A DNA stretch of 64,000 nt, from the NCBI GenBank assembly GCA_009667805.1, contig RXON01001573.1, positions 1 to 64,000 of the forward strand, in the 5' to 3' direction. This DNA is from Leptobrachium leishanense (taxonomy: Eukaryota > Chordata > Amphibia > Anura > Megophryidae). The notes beneath the pieces were generated by a model, which did not search any database, was not told the origin of the DNA, and saw nothing but the letters and a program-made list of their open reading frames with translations. Below are positions 59,200-64,000 of this stretch, piece by piece. Position 1 is the stretch's first letter, and every line of letters begins with the position of its first letter. Both the position numbers and the translations under genes were made by a program.

Positions 59200-62100
59200 G
59201 AGAAACCAGCCTGCCTGAGAAATCAACAGCCCAGAGATACCAGCATGCCTGAGAAATCAACAGGGCGGAGATACCAACACGCCTAAGAAATCAACAGCCC
59301 AGAGATACCAGCACGCCTGAGAAATCAACAGGGCGGAGATACCAACATGCCTGAGAAATCAACAGGGCGGAGATACCAACATGCCTGAGAAATCAACAGC
59401 CCAGAGATACCAACATGCCTGAGAAATCAACAGGGCGGAGATACCAGCACGCCTGAGAAATCAACAGCCCAGAGATACCAGCATGCCTGAGAAATCAACA
59501 GGGCGGAGATACCAACATGCCTGAGAAATCAACAGCCCAGAGATACCAACATGCCTGAGAAATCAACAGCCCAGAGATACCAACATGCCTGAGAAATCAA
59601 CAGCCCGGAGATACCAGCATGCCTGAGAAATCAACAGCCCAGAGATACCAACATGCCTGAGAAATCAACAGCCCAGAGATACCAACATGCCTGAGAAATC
59701 AACAGCCCAGAGATACCAGCATGCCTGAGAAATCAACAGCCCAGAGATACCAGCACGCCTGAGAAATCAACAGCCCAGAGATACCAGCATGCCTGAGAAA
59801 TCAACAGCCCAGAGATACCAGCACGCCTGAGAAATCAACAGCCCAGAGATACCAGCACGCCTGAGAAATCAACAGGGCAGAGATACCAGCATGCCTGAGA
59901 AATCAACAGCCCAGAGATACCAGCACGCCTGAGAAATCAACAGCCCAGAGATACCAGCACGCCTGAGAAATCAACAGCCCAGAGATACCAACACGCCTGA
60001 GAAATCAACAGGGCGGAGATACCAGCACGCCTGAGAAATCAACAGCCCAGAGATACCAGCATGCCTGAGAAATCAACAGGGCGGAGATACCAACATGCCT
60101 GAGAAATCAACAGCCCAGAGATACCAACATGCCTGAGAAATCAACAGCCCAGAGATACCAACATGCCTGAGAAATCAACAGCCCAGAGATACCAGCACGC
60201 CTGAGAAATCAACAGCCCAGAGATACCAACACGCCTGAGAAATCAACAGCCCAGAGATACCAACATGCCTGAGAAATCAACAGGGCAGAGATACCAGCAC
60301 GCCTGAGAAATCAACAGCCCAGAGATACCAGCATGCCTGAGAAATCAACAGCCCAGAGATACCAACATGCCTGAGAAATCAACAGCCCAGAGATACCAAC
60401 ACGCCTGAGAAATCAACAGGGCGGAGATACCAGCACGCCTGAGAAATCAACAGCCCAGAGATACCAGCATGCCTGAGAAATCAACAGGGCGGAGATACCA
60501 ACATGCCTGAGAAATCAACAGCCCAGAGATACCAACATGCCTGAAAAATCAACAGCCCAGAGATACCAACATGCCTGAGAAATCAACAGCCCAGAGATAC
60601 CAGCATGCCTGAGAAATCAACAGCCCAGAGATACCAGCACGCCTGAGAAATCAACAGCCCAGAGATACCAGCACGCCTGAGAAATCAACAGCCCAGAGAT
60701 ACCAACACGCCTGAGAAATCAACAGCCCAGAGATACCAACATGCCTGAGAAATCAACAGGGCAGAGATACCAGCCTGCCTGAGAAATCAACAGCCCAGAG
60801 ATACCAGCACGCCTGAGAAATCAACAGCCCAGAGATACCAGCATGCCTGAGAAATCAACAGCCCAAAGATACCAGCATGCCTGAGAAATCAACAGGGCAG
60901 AGATACCAGCACGCCTGAGAAATCAACAGCCCAGAGATACCAGCATGCCTGAGAAATCAACAGCCCAGAGATACCAGCACGCCTGAGAAATCAACAGCCC
61001 AGAGATACCAGCACGCCTGAGAAATCAACAGCCCAGAGATACCAACATGCCTGAGAAATCAACAGCCCAGAGATACCAGCATGCCTGAGAAATCAACAGG
61101 GCAGAGATACCAACATGCCTGAGAAATCAACAGCCCAGAGATACCAGCATGCCTGAGAAATCAACAGCCCAGAGATACCAGCATGCCTGAGAAATCAACA
61201 GCCCAGAGATACCAGCACGCCTGAGAAATCAACAGCCCAGAGATACCAACACGCCTGAGAAATCAACAGCCCAGAGATACCAACATGCCTGAGAAATCAA
61301 CAGGGCAGAGATACCAGCCTGCCTGAGAAATCAACAGCCCAGAGATACCAGCACGCCTGAGAAATCAACAGCCCAGAGATACCAACACGCCTGAGAAATC
61401 AACAGCCCAGAGATACCAACATGCCTGAGAAATCAACAGGGCAGAGATACCAGCCTGCCTGAGAAATCAACAGCCCAGAGATACCAGCCTGCCTGAGAAA
61501 TCAACAGCCCAGAGATACCAGCATGCCTGAGAAATCAACAGCCCAAAGATACCAGCATGCCTGAGAAATCAACAGGGCAGAGATACCAGCATGCCTGAGA
61601 AATCAACAGCCCAGAGATACCAGCATGCCTGAGAAATCAACAGCCCAGAGATACCAACATGCCTGAGAAATCAACAGCCCAGAGATACCAACATGCCTGA
61701 GAAATCAACAGCCCAGAGATACCAGCATGCCTGAGAAATCAACAGCCCAAAGATACCAGCATGCCTGAGAAATCAACAGGGCAGAGATACCAACATGCCT
61801 GAGAAATCAACAGCCCAGAGATACCAACATGCCTGAAAAATCAACAGCCCAGAGATACCAGCACGCCTGAGAAATCAACAGCCCAGAGATACCAGCACGC
61901 CTGAGAAATCAACAGCCCAGAGATACCAACATGCCTGAGAAATCAACAGGGCAGAGATACCAACATGCCTGAGAAATCAACAGCCCAGAGATACCAGCAT
62001 GCCTGAGAAATCAACAGCCCAGAGATACCAACACGCCTGAGAAATCAACAGGGCAGAGATACCAACATGCCTGAGAAATCAACAGGGCAGAGATACCAGC

Positions 62101-62935
62101 CTGCCTGAGAAATCAACAGCCCAGAGATACCAGCACGCCTGAGAAATCAACAGCCCAGAGATACCAGCATGCCTGAGAAATCAACAGCCCAAAGATACCA
62201 GCATGCCTGAGAAATCAACAGGGCAGAGATACCAGCACGCCTGAGAAATCAACAGCCCAGAGATACCAGCATGCCTGAGAAATCAACAGGCAGAGATACC
62301 AGCATGCCTGAGAAATCAACAGGCAGAGATACCAACATGCCTGAGAAATCAACAGGGCAGAGATACCAGCCTGCCTGAGAAATCAACAGCCCAGAGATAC
62401 CAGCACGCCTGAGAAATCAACAGCCCAGAGATACCAGCATGCCTGAGAAATCAACAGCCCAGAGATACCAGCATGCCTGAGAAATCAACAGGGCAGAGAT
62501 ACCAGCACGCCTGAGAAATCAACAGCCCAGAGATACCAGCATGCCTGAGAAATCAACAGCCCAGAGATACCAGCATGCCTGAGAAATCAACAGGGCGGAG
62601 ATACCAGCATGCCTGAGAAATCAACAGGGCAGAGATACCAACATGCCTGAGAAATCAACAGGGCAGAGATACCAGCCTGCCTGAGAAATCAACAGCCCAG
62701 AGATACCAGCACGCCTGAGAAATCAACAGCCCAAAGATACCAGCATGCCTGAGAAATCAACAGGGCAGAGATACCAGCACGCCTGAGAAATCAACAGCCC
62801 AGAGATACCAGCATGCCTGAGAAATCAACAGCCCAGAGATACCAGCATGCCTGAGAAATCAACAGGGCAGAGATACCAGCACGCCTGAGAAATCAACAGC
62901 CCAGAGATACCAGCACGCCTGAGAAATCAACAGGA
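59200..62935. repeat. 34-bp intronic minisatellite, about 110 units
   Basis: Units are GCCTGAGAAATCAACAGCCC then AGAGATACCAGCAT. Two positions vary: CCCAG, GGGCAG or GGGCGG, and GCATG, ACATG, GCACG, ACACG or GCCTG. The order of variants recurs in blocks, for example near 60755, 61440, 62088, 62350 and 62650. GGGCGG is mostly in the first third. A few units near 62290-62330 are one base short. No open frame persists. Confidence 0.97.
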
Positions 62936-63455
62936 CATTTAGAAATCAGCAGGGCAGAGAAAAAAAATCACCTAGAGAAATCAACAGTGCAGACCAGCCT
63001 CAGCGAGGAGGGGAGAAACATCTACATGGGGTGCAGAGAAAAATCTACAGGGCGAAGATATAAAACGACATGACCAAATGATTTCTGCTATTTGCCACGG
63101 CGAGATAGCCGTCTGCCCAGCCGCAGCAGGAGGTGACAGCCTTCCAAAGATGAAAGTTTCCTTCCGCCAGGGAGGCTTTATGCCACCTCTCACTGGACAG
63201 CATTATGTGGATTGAAACAGCTTGTGCAATGCGTCAATGCCTCTCACTGTTCAGCCAATTGGCAGCGTTTACTGCAGGGACTGGCAGGCGGGAACATGCT
63301 GAGGCAGACCCTGCCGCCATTACTGAGGGCAGGTTTTAATGATACTGTAACGTAAAGAAGTGGGGACCTGGGAGGAAGTCACCAAGAGCTTACATATAAC
63401 ACGCCTCCCCTTTTCCGCTGCGAATAACCCGTTATTTTTCCCATTGGGTTTCTAC
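62936..63455 (-). other. smarcd3 intron, 5' part
   Basis: Degenerate copies of the 34-bp unit (AGAAATCAGCAGGGCAGAG, AGAGAAATCAACAGTGCAG) fade out by about 63050. The rest is unique, up to the donor GTAGAA of the upstream exon at 63455. Confidence 0.7.
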
Positions 63456-63591
63456 CTTATTGTCCAGGGCGGAGATCTCCTGCTGATTGGCTGTGGACAA
63501 CAAGAAGCTGCTCATCTGGCTCTTCAGAGGATCCTCTACTTCCACGTCAATGTCATAACACGCAGTCTTCTTCTGGTCGGTGGGGTCAACA
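63456..63591 (-). CDS. smarcd3: smarcd3 exon (BAF60C), 45 codons plus one base
   Basis: The minus-strand acceptor is CTCCTTGCAG. The exon then gives one base that completes a serine-type codon and [40 protein letters not shown] and ALDNK, ending at a donor GTAGAA. It lies just after the SWIB domain. [17 protein letters not shown] is the SMARCD3 form; SMARCD1 and SMARCD2 have NFLASTTNQQEIA. The phase-0 end matches the start of the 58275-58397 exon, so the two exons give 86 continuous residues. No stop or indel is present, so the gene looks functional. The upstream SWIB exon is outside the window. Confidence 0.96.
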
Positions 63592-64000
63592 CTGCAAGGA
63601 GATTGGATAAATAGTCCTCTACGTGTTAGTGTGAGATTCCGGGGCAGGCGCTTACTTGGCACCTTGCCCCGGAGTGCAGCAATAACCCCTGGGATATGGC
63701 GCCCGTGGACAATGTGGCTGGCACGTCACTGAAGAGAGGTGGGAGGGAGAGATCTGGGTGCATCACGGCTTATGACACACTTCCATACTCAAAGGAGAGT
63801 GGATTAACCCTTCACGCCTGTGCACAGTTACAGTTGTTGATGTAATGGGAGCAGTGTGCACACAGGTTGGATCCCGGCAAGAGCAGCTCTCCAAATGACA
63901 GAATGGCCTACACAAAACCCTACAAGCGCAAGTTCCAGCATTCAGGCTCCCCATGTTGTGCATCTTCTGCTTTTCTTCATCAAGCCGTCCATTGGGACTT
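63592..64000 (-). other. smarcd3 upstream intron, no exon seen
   Basis: Unique sequence with no further smarcd3 coding match up to the window edge. The preceding exon must lie to the right. Confidence 0.6.

Noticed and set aside
59200..62935. CRISPR-like appearance of regular repeats
   Set aside because: There are no unique spacers; units are contiguous 34-bp copies in a vertebrate intron.

Overview
This is vertebrate, probably amphibian (anuran), genomic DNA. There is no operon-like coding, the little unique sequence carries spliced exons of a vertebrate chromatin gene, and the rest is a dense nest of transposons. The mix (DIRS, a chromodomain Ty3/gypsy, a Ty3/gypsy with a PNMA-like gag, CR1, L2 and Rex1-like LINEs, many Tc1/mariner copies, hAT, Harbinger and TTAA-flanked elements, and kilobase-scale minisatellites) is what large frog genomes look like. 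The species itself cannot be read from the window.

The only host coding sequence I can support is two exons of smarcd3 (BAF60C, a SWI/SNF subunit) on the minus strand, at 63456-63591 and 58275-58397. Both have canonical splice sites and together they encode 86 consecutive residues downstream of the SWIB domain. The 5.06 kb intron between them is mostly a 34-bp minisatellite of about 110 copies (59200-62935). The exon expected next is not visible in the remaining 58 kb, so everything to the left is probably one giant transposon-filled intron or lies beyond a gene break. The 3' end of the 58275-58397 exon is repeated twice more just downstream of its donor.

Layout. 1-2.3 kb: a hAT element (329-1638) with a minisatellite and palindromes inside, then a solo LTR. 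2.3-10.5 kb: a CR1 3' fragment split by a chromodomain Ty3/gypsy (2584-9261, minus, itself carrying a probable solo LTR) and by a solo LTR of a second gypsy family. 10.5-12.3 kb: Tc1 fragments and MITEs. 12.2-34.8 kb: one old Tc1 element that now appears in four pieces because other elements entered it. Inside it are an orientation-switching minisatellite, a nearly intact Tc1 (13173-14788), a second minisatellite, a gypsy with a PNMA-like gag (15917-19376), a CR1 LINE (19377-22720), two copies of one hAT family, an L2 LINE and a Tc1. 34.8-39.3 kb: a hAT remnant, a 39-bp satellite and a Rex1-like LINE fragment. 39.4-56.8 kb: a DIRS retrotransposon recognisable from its left inverted terminal repeat to its right one, stretched to 17.4 kb by insertions: a 3 kb CA-rich satellite, a 17-bp satellite, a Tc1 placed exactly inside the reverse transcriptase, and a 5 kb block of minisatellite plus tandem palindromes inside the tyrosine recombinase. 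56.8-64 kb: host introns and the two smarcd3 exons.

Most transposon genes here are broken by stops and frameshifts. The best preserved are the CR1 ORF2 reverse transcriptase part (643 codons open) and the Tc1 transposase at 13433-14425 (330 codons, DD34E triad present). The strongest candidates for something undescribed are the exon-end triplication in smarcd3; the family of minisatellites with a shared core that twice sits next to tandem palindromes ending in a GTRAGTAT splice-donor-like motif; and the orientation-switching array at 12.4 kb.
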